A stretch of 64,000 bases of DNA, taken from NCBI RefSeq assembly GCF_001742425.1, contig NZ_MJEH01000003.1, positions 48,028-112,027 of the forward strand. Reading direction: 5' to 3'. Below, piece by piece: positions 9,313 to 17,981 of this stretch. Within the stretch, counting starts at the first letter, position 1. Each line of letters starts with the position of its first letter. This stretch comes from Bacillus solimangrovi (GTDB lineage Bacteria; Bacillota; Bacilli; Bacillales; Bacillaceae_N). The position numbers and the translations under genes were made by a program. A model generated the notes under the pieces. The model searched no databases and was not told the origin of the DNA. It was given only the letters and a program-made list of their open reading frames with translations.

Positions 9313-10236
9313 GTGACGATCGTGCAAATAGAACGTAAAGGTGAGTGGATGGAACTCACACTGCCTGATCAATGGGCTGGTTTTTCAATAGAAACGATTT
9401 TAAGAGATGTATGGAAAGTGCCGAAAAAGATGGTACATCAATTTCGGATGAATAAATTAGTGACAATTAATGGTGAAACTGTGTCTTGGCTGAAAGAGCT
9501 TCAAGCAGGGGAGAAACTTCAAGTTCGCTTTTTTACAAAAGATGCGTACGGAGTTATCCCAAATTATTTTGATTTGGACGTGTTATATGAAGATGATCAT
9601 CTGTTGATAGTGAATAAACCTGCAGGAATGGATACTCATCCGAATGAACCAAATCAAGAAGGAACACTTGCAAATGCAGTCGCATATCACTACTTAAGCA
9701 ATGGAATTGAGACGAAGGTACGTCACATACATCGATTAGATAAAGAGACAACTGGTGCAGTTATTTTTGCAAAGCACGCGGTTGCAGGAGCGATTTTAGA
9801 CAGATTGTTAGAGCAGCGAGCAATTAAGAGAACATATATGGCTCTTTTACACGGTAAGTTAAAAAAGCAAGCAGGTATAATTGATGAGCCGATTGGTCGA
9901 GACCGCCACCATGCGACTAGACGAAGAGTATCTCCGAAAGGACAGGCAGCAGTCACTCATTATGAAGTGATCAATTATGAGAAGCAGGATGATACAACTC
10001 TCGTGAAAGTACAGTTGCAGACAGGGCGAACACATCAGATTCGCGTTCATATGAGTTACATCGGACATCCACTAGTAGGAGATACGTTATATGGAGGGAG
10101 TAGTAGCTTGCCACGTCAAGCACTGCATGCAACGAAAATTGTGTTACCTCATCCGATAACAGCACAACAGATTGAATGCTTTGCACCACCTTTAGATGAG
10201 CCGCCAATTTTTGAATATGATATGATGAACATATAA
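9313..10236 (+). CDS. RluA family pseudouridine synthase
   Basis: The 307-residue protein converts uridine to pseudouridine in rRNA or tRNA. An S4-like N-terminal region (about residues 18-75) precedes the catalytic domain with 'HIHRLDKETTGAVIFAK', in which Asp is the catalytic residue. 'KPAGMDTHPN', 'RTYMALLHG', 'LQTGRTHQIRVHM' and 'GHPLVGDTLYGG' are also present. Bacillus has several paralogues (YlyB, YjbO, YhcT), and I cannot assign the exact target. The start is GTG at 9313. A second GTG at 9322 is a possible alternative because neither has a strong ribosome site. Confidence 0.9.
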   Translation: MTIVQIERKGEWMELTLPDQWAGFSIETILRDVWKVPKKMVHQFRMNKLVTINGETVSWLKELQAGEKLQVRFFTKDAYGVIPNYFDLDVLYEDDHLLIVNKPAGMDTHPNEPNQEGTLANAVAYHYLSNGIETKVRHIHRLDKETTGAVIFAKHAVAGAILDRLLEQRAIKRTYMALLHGKLKKQAGIIDEPIGRDRHHATRRRVSPKGQAAVTHYEVINYEKQDDTTLVKVQLQTGRTHQIRVHMSYIGHPLVGDTLYGGSSSLPRQALHATKIVLPHPITAQQIECFAPPLDEPPIFEYDMMNI

Positions 10237-10350
10237 GGAAGGAAGCTACGCTGTGTAGCTTCTTATTTTTCTGTTTAAAATGTATATATAGGCTGAAGAA
10301 TTAACCTCATATTTTATGAGTAGATTTTTGAAGAAATATGAAATGATAGG

Positions 10351-11559
10351 ATGAATGAGATGAAACGCGAAGTACAGATCGTTATATATTCCAAAGATAG
10401 CAGCAAATTAAGAAGTGGTTATCCGCTAATCTCAAAGGAATCAATCAAAAATGTGAAAGATCTCAGAGATGAGGGGGAGATTATTAAGTTAGTTGATGAG
10501 AAGAAGCGATTTATTGCAAAAGGGTATTATGGCAAACAAAATAAAGGTTATGGTTGGGTGCTAACACAACGAGAAGATGAACAAATTAATCAATCCTTCT
10601 TTGAGCATAAGTTAAGCGTTGCAATCAAAAAGCGTTTATCTTTTTATGATGATCCTGAAACAACCGCCTTTCGAGTATTTAATGGCGAAGGTGATGGTAT
10701 CGGTGGTTTAACAGTTGATTATTTTGACGGTTACTATGTAATTAATTGGTATAGTGAAGGAATCTATTCGTTTAGCAGTGAGATCATTCGAGCTTTAGAA
10801 AAGTTAACAGATTTTAAAGGGATTTATCAGAAGAAGCGTTTTGCAACGAAAGGAAAATACATTGAAGAAGATGATTTTGTTACGGGTGAACGAGGTGAGT
10901 TCCCACTTATCGTGAAAGAAAACGGTGTGAATTTCGCTGTTTATTTAAATGAAGGTGCAATGGTTGGGGTCTTTCTCGATCAACGTGAAGTACGCAAAAA
11001 AATACGAGATAAGTATGCACAAGGGAGAAACGTTCTGAATACATTCTCTTATACTGGGGCATTTTCAGTGTTTGCAGCGTTAGGTGGAGCAGAAAAAACA
11101 ACGAGCGTTGATTTAGCAAATCGTAGTCTTAATAAGACAATTGAGCAGTTCAGTGTGAACGGAATCGATCATGAAGCACAAGATATTATTGTCATGGACG
11201 TGTTCAATTACTTTAAATACGCGATAAAGAAAAATTTGAAGTTTGATATGGTGATTTTAGACCCACCGAGTTTTGCTCGTTCAAAAAAACATACGTTCAG
11301 TGCTTCTAAGGATTATACGAATCTTTTAAAAGAAACGATTGAGATTACAGAGGATGACGGCATTATTGTCGCTTCTACAAACTGTAGCCAATTCGGAATG
11401 GCTAAGTTTAAAGGGTTCATTGATCGAGCATTTAAAGACATGAATGGGCAGTATCAATTGCTTGAAGAATATGCATTACCAAATGATTTCCAGACGGTTA
11501 AGGAGTATAAGGAAGGGAATTATTTGAAAGTCGTGTTCATTAAGAAAATATCAGGATAA
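10351..11559 (+). CDS. class I rRNA methyltransferase (RlmI/YwbD-like)
   Basis: The 402-residue protein has a PUA-like N-terminal RNA-binding region ('RSGYPLISKESI'), a linker with 'FRVFNGEGDGIGGLTVDYFD' and a SAM-binding Rossmann domain ('VLNTFSYTGAFSVFAALGGA'). The catalytic 'LDPPSFARSKK' motif follows. This arrangement is that of RlmI, a 23S rRNA m5C methyltransferase, and of Bacillus YwbD. The DPPSF motif without the usual second Cys pattern makes base specificity uncertain. ATG codons at 10351 and 10360 are both possible starts. Confidence 0.87.
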   Translation: MNEMKREVQIVIYSKDSSKLRSGYPLISKESIKNVKDLRDEGEIIKLVDEKKRFIAKGYYGKQNKGYGWVLTQREDEQINQSFFEHKLSVAIKKRLSFYDDPETTAFRVFNGEGDGIGGLTVDYFDGYYVINWYSEGIYSFSSEIIRALEKLTDFKGIYQKKRFATKGKYIEEDDFVTGERGEFPLIVKENGVNFAVYLNEGAMVGVFLDQREVRKKIRDKYAQGRNVLNTFSYTGAFSVFAALGGAEKTTSVDLANRSLNKTIEQFSVNGIDHEAQDIIVMDVFNYFKYAIKKNLKFDMVILDPPSFARSKKHTFSASKDYTNLLKETIEITEDDGIIVASTNCSQFGMAKFKGFIDRAFKDMNGQYQLLEEYALPNDFQTVKEYKEGNYLKVVFIKKISG

Positions 11560-11570
11560 AACATGTTAAG

Positions 11571-11600
11571 TCACGTTAAGGAGAGCATTTCTTTAACGTG
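11571..11600 (+). terminator. hairpin between the methyltransferase and grpB-like gene
   Basis: CACGTTAA pairs with TTAACGTG around GGAGAGCATTTC. No T tract follows. It lies only 12 bases after the methyltransferase stop, so it may be a weak terminator or an RNA-stabilising hairpin. Confidence 0.4.
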
Positions 11601-11625
11601 GCTTATTAAAAAGGAGATGATGATG

Positions 11626-12147
11626 ATGGAGAAACGAAAAGTAGAAGTTATCGCTTATGATCCAATGTGGCATTCTTTATTTAATGATGAAAGTAAGAGG
11701 TTGAGAGTTATTTTTATAGACAATCTAGTAAATATTCATCATATCGGAAGTACATCAATTCCAAATATGAGTGCAAAACCTGTTATCGATCTATTAATTG
11801 AAGTGAAAAATATTTCAGAAGTAGATGAATTGAATGATGAGATGACCGAGCTAGGTTACATCCCTAAAGGAGAAAACGGAATAGCTGAACGCCGTTTCTT
11901 TCTAAAAGGTGTTATCGAGCGTTCTCATCATGTGCACGTCTTTCCTCATCAACATCAAGAAGTAAAGCGTCATTTGGATTTCCGAGATTATATGATTGCA
12001 CATCCAGAGGAAGCGAAGGATTATGCGAATCTTAAAGAAAAATTAGCAAAAAAGTATCCAGAAGATATTCAAAGTTACATAGAAGGTAAGGATGCATTTA
12101 TTAAGGAAATTGACAAGCGGGCGAGTGAATGGCGTTCACCTCAATAA
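11626..12147 (+). CDS. GrpB family protein (UPF0157, nucleotidyltransferase fold)
   Basis: This protein of about 173 residues has the GrpB signature 'IHHIGSTSIPNMSAKPVIDLLIEV', a GS-x-S plus D-x-x pattern of the minimal nucleotidyltransferase superfamily, and 'HVHVFPHQHQEVKRHLDFRDYM'. The function of the family is not established. Four consecutive ATG codons (11617-11626) follow AAGGAG. I chose the last, 9 bases after it. An upstream frame extension from 11563 would run through the hairpin and lacks a ribosome site. Confidence 0.8.
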   Translation: MEKRKVEVIAYDPMWHSLFNDESKRLRVIFIDNLVNIHHIGSTSIPNMSAKPVIDLLIEVKNISEVDELNDEMTELGYIPKGENGIAERRFFLKGVIERSHHVHVFPHQHQEVKRHLDFRDYMIAHPEEAKDYANLKEKLAKKYPEDIQSYIEGKDAFIKEIDKRASEWRSPQ

Positions 12148-12182
12148 AAAGACATCTACTCATTACGAGCAGATGTCTTTTT
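12146..12182. terminator. bidirectional terminator
   Basis: A 12-bp stem (12146-12157 with 12171-12182, AAAAAGACATCT) has A and T runs at its ends. It separates the convergent grpB-like and 78-residue genes and can act in both directions. Confidence 0.85.
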
Positions 12183-12185
12183 CAT

Positions 12186-12422
12186 TTACTTCTTATGGTT
12201 ATGTTGAAATTGCTCGAATGCTTCATCATAAGCTCGGCGTCGCTCAATGACTTCCTCTTCGCTCAATTGGTCAAAGTTTGTAAGAAATTGTTCTTTGCCT
12301 AACGTATAGATGCTTTTCATATCATCCAGTCCAGATATGTTGAACACTTCTGCATTGTGAAGTAACATTTCAAAACCTCTAATATAACTTAAGACTAGTG
12401 TGTTGAATTCTTTTTTGTCCAT
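12186..12422 (-). CDS. small hypothetical protein
   Basis: This soluble helical protein of about 78 residues begins 'MDKKEFNTLVLSYIRGFEML' and has a basic/acidic tail ending 'FQHNHKK'. I do not recognise a family. The ATG at 12422 is preceded by an AGGAGG that overlaps the stop codon of the ABC-F gene, so it is co-translated or co-transcribed with that ATPase. Earlier in-frame codons back to 12461 lie inside the ABC-F gene and are unlikely. A link to translation is only suggested by position. Confidence 0.65.
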   Translation of the reverse strand: MDKKEFNTLVLSYIRGFEMLLHNAEVFNISGLDDMKSIYTLGKEQFLTNFDQLSEEEVIERRRAYDEAFEQFQHNHKK

Positions 12423-12432
12423 ACTGAACCTC

Positions 12433-13989
12433 CTAGACGAGTTTTGTCGTCCATGATTCACAATTCCAAACGTCAGTCACGACATCTTGGTAAAATTCTG
12501 GTTCATGGCAAATGAGTAGAATACTACCCTTATATTCTTTTAAGGCACGTTTTAATTCGTCTTTCGCATCGACATCAAGGTGGTTTGTTGGCTCATCAAG
12601 TACGAGCAAATTGGTTTCTTTATTAATGAGCTTACATATACGAACCTTTGCTTTTTCTCCTCCACTAAGAACGGTCACTTTACTTTCGATGTGCTTTGTC
12701 GTTAGTCCGCACTTTGCAAGGGAAGCTCGCACTTCATATTGATTGAAATGAGGGTATTCTTGCCATAGCTCCTCAATACATGTGTTATTACTTTCGTTTT
12801 TGACTTCTTGTTCGAAATAACCGATGTGCAAATAGTCACCGCGTTCAACTGAGCCAGAAATCGGCTTGTTCTCGCCTAATATACTTTTCAATAACGTCGT
12901 TTTCCCGATTCCATTTGCACCGACAAGTGCGATTTTTTGTCCACGTTCCATTCGTAAGTTCAAAGGTTTGGAAAGTGGCTCATCGTAACCAATTTCGAGG
13001 TCTTTTGATTCGAAAATCAGTTTGCCTGAAGCTCTAGAATCTTTGAAATGAAACTCAGGTTTTGTTTTCTCACCTGCAAGCTCGATCATTTCCATCTTAT
13101 CTAATTTCTTCTGACGTGACATCGCCATATTACGAGTTGCTACGCGTGCTTTGTTTCGTGCAACGAAATCTTTCAGCTCAGAGACCTCTTGTTGTTGCTT
13201 TTTGTAGGCTGCTTCTAGCTGTTGTTTTTTCATTTCGTGAACACGTTTGAAGTCATCATAGTCACCAGAGTAACGATTTAACTCTTGATTTTCCATATGG
13301 TAGATTAAGTTGATAACACTATTAAGAAACGGAATATCATGTGAAATTAAGATAAATGCATTTTCGTATTCTTGAAGATATCGTTTCAACCACTCAATAT
13401 GTTGCTCATCCAAATAGTTTGTTGGCTCATCTAATAGAAGAATATCAGGCTTCTCTAGTAATAACTTAGCAAGCAATACTTTCGTACGTTGCCCACCACT
13501 TAAATCTTCAACATCTTTCTCAAGCCCGATGTCTTCAAGCCCAAGCCCACGAGCAATTTCTTCTACCTTTGCATCAATTACGTAAAAGTCATTGTTCGTC
13601 AATGTATCTTGAATTGTACCGACTTCTTCAAGCATAGCCTCCAACTCTTCAGGAGTAGCTTCACCCATTTTTTCATAAATGGCATTCATTTCTGCTTCCA
13701 TATCAATTAAATATTTGAAAGCTCCTTTTAATGCATCACGAATGGTCATGCCACGCTCTAATACTGTATGTTGATCAAGATAACCGACACGAACATTTTT
13801 TGACCATTCAATTTTTCCTTCATCAGGCTCTAGTTTACGTGTAATGATGTTCATGAACGTTGATTTTCCTTCGCCATTCGCACCAATAAGCCCAATATGT
13901 TCCCCTTTTAATAAACGAAATGAAACGTCATTAAAGATGGCACGATCGCCAAAACCATGACTTAAATTTTTTACTGTTAGAATACTCAT
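12433..13989 (-). CDS. yfmM: ABC-F family ATPase (YfmM-like)
   Basis: The 518-residue soluble protein has two ABC ATPase domains and no membrane segments, as ABC-F factors do. Domain 1 has 'GLIGANGEGKST', 'LSGGQRTKVLLAKLLL' and 'LLLDEPTNYLD'. A helical linker rich in 'KKQQQEVSELKDFVARNKARVATRNMAMSRQKK' follows. Domain 2 has 'ALVGANGIGKTT', 'LSGGEKAKVRICKL' and 'LVLDEPTNHLD'. ABC-F proteins bind the ribosomal E site to rescue stalled translation or protect against antibiotics. The length and text are those of the Bacillus YfmM subgroup as I remember it. ATG at 13989 is preferred over GTG at 13998 because AAAAGGTG lies before it. Confidence 0.85.
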   Translation of the reverse strand: MSILTVKNLSHGFGDRAIFNDVSFRLLKGEHIGLIGANGEGKSTFMNIITRKLEPDEGKIEWSKNVRVGYLDQHTVLERGMTIRDALKGAFKYLIDMEAEMNAIYEKMGEATPEELEAMLEEVGTIQDTLTNNDFYVIDAKVEEIARGLGLEDIGLEKDVEDLSGGQRTKVLLAKLLLEKPDILLLDEPTNYLDEQHIEWLKRYLQEYENAFILISHDIPFLNSVINLIYHMENQELNRYSGDYDDFKRVHEMKKQQLEAAYKKQQQEVSELKDFVARNKARVATRNMAMSRQKKLDKMEMIELAGEKTKPEFHFKDSRASGKLIFESKDLEIGYDEPLSKPLNLRMERGQKIALVGANGIGKTTLLKSILGENKPISGSVERGDYLHIGYFEQEVKNESNNTCIEELWQEYPHFNQYEVRASLAKCGLTTKHIESKVTVLSGGEKAKVRICKLINKETNLLVLDEPTNHLDVDAKDELKRALKEYKGSILLICHEPEFYQDVVTDVWNCESWTTKLV

Positions 13990-14092
13990 CTTATACACCT
14001 TTTCTTCTTTTGCTAGTTTCTTATTTGATTATATCGGAGTTGAAAACTCATTCAAAGTGTAACTTTCAAAATAGAAAATGTTACTTGCTCTG

Positions 14093-15499
14093 CTAAATGG
14101 AACGTCTTATTGAATGTTTTTTCAAATGATACTGTAAGCTTTGTCGGCTTAGTCCGAGTTCTGTAGCTGTATGTGAAATGTTGTTTTGATGCTTTGCTAG
14201 TACCTTTTCAATATAAGCCTTTTCAATATTTGCTAAATATTGTTTTAATGGTAGATGCTTATCAACAGGTGGTATATTGATTTTTTCTTTATTGATCGGT
14301 TGAGAGGTGTCCTCCATAAACTGTGTTCGTTTTCTAAAATGGAGCGGCAAATGCGAATCGTCGATTGTTTGCTCATGTGTGATGAAGTTCATCGCTCCTT
14401 CAACAATATGTTCTAGTTCTCGTACATTACCAGGCCAATTGTATTGTGTGAATAACTGATACACTTCTTCGGATAAAGACTGAACATTCATTTGAAAAAG
14501 GGTGTTATATTTCGTAATGAAATGTTGGACAAGAAGTGGAATATCCTCCTTTCGTTCACGAAGAGGAGAAATAAACAATGAGACAACACTAAGACGGTAA
14601 TATAGGTCTTTGCGTAACTTATTATTTTTAATCGCATCAATCGGATCTTCATTGATTGTTGCAATTATCCGTACATCTGTTGCGATATCCTTCGTTCCAC
14701 CAATTCGTCTGATTGATTTTTCTTGAATTGCTCTTAATAGCTTAGCTTGTAGGTTTGGACTTAATGAATTAATTTCATCAAGTAATAATGTACCACCTTC
14801 AGCTTGTTCAAATAAACCTGGGCGCTCTAATGCACCAGTAAATGCCCCCTTTTTCGTTCCGAATAATAAACTTTCAATTAAGTTATCTGGAAGTGCTGCA
14901 CAGTTTTGACTAATAAACGGTTTTGAGGAACGAATGCTACCGTTATGTATACTTTGGGCAAAGATTTCTTTGCCTGTACCAGTTTCTCCAATAATGAGCA
15001 CAGATGAGGTTGTCCTTGTTGATCGCTTTGCATGTTCGATAACTTCTTTCATTTCAATACTTTGCCCAATAATATGATCAAATGTATACTTTGTATTTTC
15101 TTTTTTTTCCATATTATCTCGGATGAGTCGTTCGATTTTTGTAACGTCCTTAGCTATTTCGACAGCCCCAAGAATCTCTCCGTTATGTTTAAGAGGAAAG
15201 GTATTATTGATCGTCGTAATTTCATTGCCTTTATTGTTAAAGTAAGATTGTTTCATATTGCGAGATTCCAGTCCATTACGTAAAGCACATACGAGCGTAC
15301 TGTCTTCATCTTCACTAAACTGAAATACTTCAAGTAAATTTTTATTCAACACATCCTGTCGGTCCATTGATTCAATATCTGCCATCTTTTGATTATAAAT
15401 AAACGTTTTTCCTGATGAATCGATTGCATGTACACCTGCATCAATTTCATCTAAGAGAAGGTTATATAGCATTTCTAATGTTGTTTTTTCGTGTGCCAT
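14093..15499 (-). CDS. sigma-54-dependent activator, RocR-like (PAS-AAA-Fis)
   Basis: The 468-residue regulator has three parts. A PAS-like sensor occupies about residues 10-125. The central AAA+ domain has Walker A 'GETGTGKE' at 171-178, 'GAFTGA' at 218-223 (the sigma-54 contact loop) and 'LLLDEIN' at 238-244. The Fis-type helix-turn-helix is near 440-465 ('TATELGLSRQSLQYHLKK'). RocR activates arginine and ornithine catabolism genes at -12/-24 promoters. No roc gene and no such promoter is adjacent, so this is an orphan. Its regulon must lie elsewhere, and the RocR identity is by architecture and general similarity. Confidence 0.82.
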   Translation of the reverse strand: MAHEKTTLEMLYNLLLDEIDAGVHAIDSSGKTFIYNQKMADIESMDRQDVLNKNLLEVFQFSEDEDSTLVCALRNGLESRNMKQSYFNNKGNEITTINNTFPLKHNGEILGAVEIAKDVTKIERLIRDNMEKKENTKYTFDHIIGQSIEMKEVIEHAKRSTRTTSSVLIIGETGTGKEIFAQSIHNGSIRSSKPFISQNCAALPDNLIESLLFGTKKGAFTGALERPGLFEQAEGGTLLLDEINSLSPNLQAKLLRAIQEKSIRRIGGTKDIATDVRIIATINEDPIDAIKNNKLRKDLYYRLSVVSLFISPLRERKEDIPLLVQHFITKYNTLFQMNVQSLSEEVYQLFTQYNWPGNVRELEHIVEGAMNFITHEQTIDDSHLPLHFRKRTQFMEDTSQPINKEKINIPPVDKHLPLKQYLANIEKAYIEKVLAKHQNNISHTATELGLSRQSLQYHLKKHSIRRSI

Positions 15500-15673
15500 T
15501 TTGTAGACCTCCTTTTAGGTAGGGTTTAAACCATTGACTGCTTCATCATAAGAAAATATTGCTTGAATGTAAATGTCAATCACATATTTGGACACTAGAG
15601 AAAACGTATCATACTTGAAAGATATCCGTTATTTCGTTAGAATGTAAACTTATATACTATTATTTGTATTGTT
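15500..15673. other. intergenic stretch before repeat copy 2
   Basis: AT-rich DNA between the divergently oriented regulator and hydrolase genes. The regulator's ribosome site (AGGAGG) is at the left edge. I see no coding signal and no clear -12/-24 promoter. The non-coding stretch continues into the repeat to about 15812. Confidence 0.5.
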
Positions 15674-15812
15674 TTATAAGAGCGTGAACAAAAAGGACGG
15701 AGAAGGTATTAGCATCTCTGTATATGTTTGTAGGGTATATGAGGAGCGGAAAAGCAAGCAAACGCAGTTATTCGACAGTCATTTTTCCAGGGCTTTTTGA
15801 ACATCCTTTATA
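15674..15812. repeat. MITE-like dispersed repeat, copy 2
   Basis: This 139-base copy is the fullest of the three in the internal part. It has TTATAAGAGCGTGAACAAAAAG at the left and CTTTTTGAACATCCTTTATA at the right, with GTTTGTAGGGTATATGAGGAGCGGAAAAGCAA inside. Its right end reaches into the longest open frame of the hydrolase gene that follows. Confidence 0.8.
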
Positions 15813-15859
15813 ATGAGAAAATAAGAATTAAGGAGCGATTTGCAATCGATACAACCGAG

Positions 15860-16615
15860 ATGTTCACATCTATTCAGGGTCAGCATGTCTACTTCTCATA
15901 TCCAGCAGGAACATATCAATTTCGTGGTGGAGTGATCTTATTAGGTGGAACAGGTGGCTATGTGAATGGAAAAACAACGGACATTCATGATAAGCCTGAA
16001 CGTATGGAGTTTGTAAGAGAACTAAATGAACAAGGATATGTTGTTGGTTATTCAAATGCATATAATCGAAATTGGGGTAGTAAGAAAGCGATGAAGGCTA
16101 TTTCAAATTTATATGAAATGATGGAGCGCAGGTTTCACATTTTAAATCCTGTTCATCTTATCGGTATAAGCATGGGCAGTATTCTTGGTTTACAGTTAAC
16201 GATGAAAAAACGTATTCCTGTCGAGACATTAACATTGATTAAGCCAGTTATGGATTTACCAACACACCGAAATTATATATTAAAGCTTGAAAAGAAAGAT
16301 CGAATCGGAAAAGAACTTTCAAAAGCTTATGATCTACCAGTTTCAAAGGTTAACGATTTTTTGGAATCGTATGAGTTAGATCATGAGAGCTTCTCAAATA
16401 TTCCGTGTCAAATTTATTGTGGAGAAGATGATGAAATCGCACCATTGAAAAATAATATTGAACCATTTTCAAAGATAAGTAGTGATTCCAATCTACCAAC
16501 TCGTTTTACAATTGTTGAAGAAGCGAAACACACTGATGATGAACGCTTTTTCCAACATAGTGAACAGATGATTCGGTTTCTCACTTCTTATGAAAATATT
16601 ACAACAGCTTTCTAG
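15860..16615 (+). CDS. alpha/beta hydrolase
   Basis: This protein of about 251 residues has an alpha/beta hydrolase fold, with 'GGVILLGGTGGY' as an oxyanion strand-loop and 'VHLIGISMGSILGLQ' with the nucleophile Ser. A late Asp/His pair appears in 'CGEDDEIAP' and 'EEAKHTDDERFF'. Substrate unknown. The start is unclear. The frame is open back to a TTG at 15797 inside the repeat. AAGGAG at 15830-15835 is followed in frame only by ATC at 15845. The first ATG (15860) has no good ribosome site. Repeat insertion may have replaced the original 5' end. Confidence 0.7.
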   Translation: MFTSIQGQHVYFSYPAGTYQFRGGVILLGGTGGYVNGKTTDIHDKPERMEFVRELNEQGYVVGYSNAYNRNWGSKKAMKAISNLYEMMERRFHILNPVHLIGISMGSILGLQLTMKKRIPVETLTLIKPVMDLPTHRNYILKLEKKDRIGKELSKAYDLPVSKVNDFLESYELDHESFSNIPCQIYCGEDDEIAPLKNNIEPFSKISSDSNLPTRFTIVEEAKHTDDERFFQHSEQMIRFLTSYENITTAF

Positions 16616-16639
16616 AAGGGGATACCCTTCTATTTTTTT
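16613..16639 (+). terminator. intrinsic terminator of the hydrolase gene
   Basis: An 8-bp stem (TAGAAGGG / CCCTTCTA) begins at the stop codon and is followed by T7. Confidence 0.85.
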
Positions 16640-16732
16640 ATTGTTAAAAATGGAAAAAAATATAAATAACCTCATTTCCTTTACAATTATGGTATATTTA
16701 ATTGTTAGACAGGGAGTTTTGAGGAGGAGAGT

Positions 16733-17875
16733 ATGGTTGGTTTTATGTTAGTGATCTATTCCCCTTTGTTTTACGTTTTATTGGCGTTTGTAATGATGCT
16801 AGGGTGTATGGGGTTTGTGATGATGAGAAAAGGACATAATCAAGTAGAAGAAGAGATAAATTGTGATGAATTAATGCTATTTTTGAAGCAATACGGCAAT
16901 CAAACGAATACACATTTATTCTTTTTACAGGATAAGAAGATTTATTGGACAGAAGAGCGAGACGCTTGTGTCGTTTATCGACGGATTTGGAATAAGTTAG
17001 TTGTACTAGGGGATCCAATTGGGAAAGAGGAAGCGTTGCCAAAAATAGTGTATGAGTTTCAAGTATTTGCTGAACGTGAAAAGTGTGTCCCCATTTTTTA
17101 TCAAGTGAACAGAGAATATATGGATATGTATCATCAAGTTGGTTTTCGATTTGTGAAGTTGGGAGAAGAAGGATATGTGAATTTATCAGATTTCTCACTG
17201 ACTGGAAAAAAAGGAGCTAAGTTAAGGACTAGTAAGAATAAATTAGAGCGTCTTGGTTATCAATTTCAAGTGCTTGAGCCTCCTTATACGAATGCTTTTT
17301 TATTAGAAATGAAGGAAGTATCTGACTCATGGTTGAATAACCGGAAGGAAAAAGGTTTTTCAGTAGGTTCGTTTGACAATACGTATGTTTCTTTATTTCC
17401 AGTCGCTATTATTCAGAATTCTCAAGGTAAGCTGATTGCATTTGCTACGCTAGCTGGACAACAAAATGCAGACAATGTTATCGGTATTGACTTAATGAGG
17501 TCAGTAGAAGCAAGTCCAAATGGTACGATGGACGTTTTATTTGCATCCATATTTCAGTGGTCAAAGGAAAATGGTTATTCGTCGTGCAGTTTAGGTTTTT
17601 CGCCACTAGCTGGTGTTGGAGAATACAAGTATGCTAGAAAATATGAAAGGTTAGCGAGATATATCTATTTACACGGGCATTTTCTCTATAAATTCAGAGG
17701 CTTACGAGAGTATAAAGGAAAGTTCGCTCATGATTGGGAACCGAAATATTTAGCTTATAAGCGTTCATCTTTTTTTATTACAATGATGCAGATTATATTG
17801 CTTATCCATTCTAAATCTAAACATCTGAATAAAAGAATTCCATTGTATACACAATTGAAGAGAAGAATTGGTTAA
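16733..17875 (+). CDS. membrane-anchored MprF-C-type (LPG synthase C) domain protein
   Basis: The 380-residue protein has one N-terminal membrane helix (about residues 6-28) and then a cytoplasmic domain like the C-terminal catalytic region of phosphatidylglycerol lysyltransferases (DUF2156, GNAT-like pair). Matching parts are 'VVLGDPIGKEEALPKIVYEF', 'GYVNLSDFSLTGKKGAKLRTSKNKLERLG' and 'GIDLMRSVEASPNGTMDVLFASIF'. Full MprF proteins have 12-14 helices and a flippase. Those are absent here, so it may modify a lipid or other acceptor with an aminoacyl group but cannot flip it. Substrate unproven. A GAGGAGGAGA ribosome site precedes the ATG. Confidence 0.75.
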   Translation: MVGFMLVIYSPLFYVLLAFVMMLGCMGFVMMRKGHNQVEEEINCDELMLFLKQYGNQTNTHLFFLQDKKIYWTEERDACVVYRRIWNKLVVLGDPIGKEEALPKIVYEFQVFAEREKCVPIFYQVNREYMDMYHQVGFRFVKLGEEGYVNLSDFSLTGKKGAKLRTSKNKLERLGYQFQVLEPPYTNAFLLEMKEVSDSWLNNRKEKGFSVGSFDNTYVSLFPVAIIQNSQGKLIAFATLAGQQNADNVIGIDLMRSVEASPNGTMDVLFASIFQWSKENGYSSCSLGFSPLAGVGEYKYARKYERLARYIYLHGHFLYKFRGLREYKGKFAHDWEPKYLAYKRSSFFITMMQIILLIHSKSKHLNKRIPLYTQLKRRIG

Positions 17876-17981
17876 ATGATAGCTCATTCCTCACAAATGA
17901 TTAGTGAGGGATGAGTTTCTTTGTGTCATAATTGAAAATCAACTATAATTAATGAAGAATTCAAAAATAGGTGGGATTACA

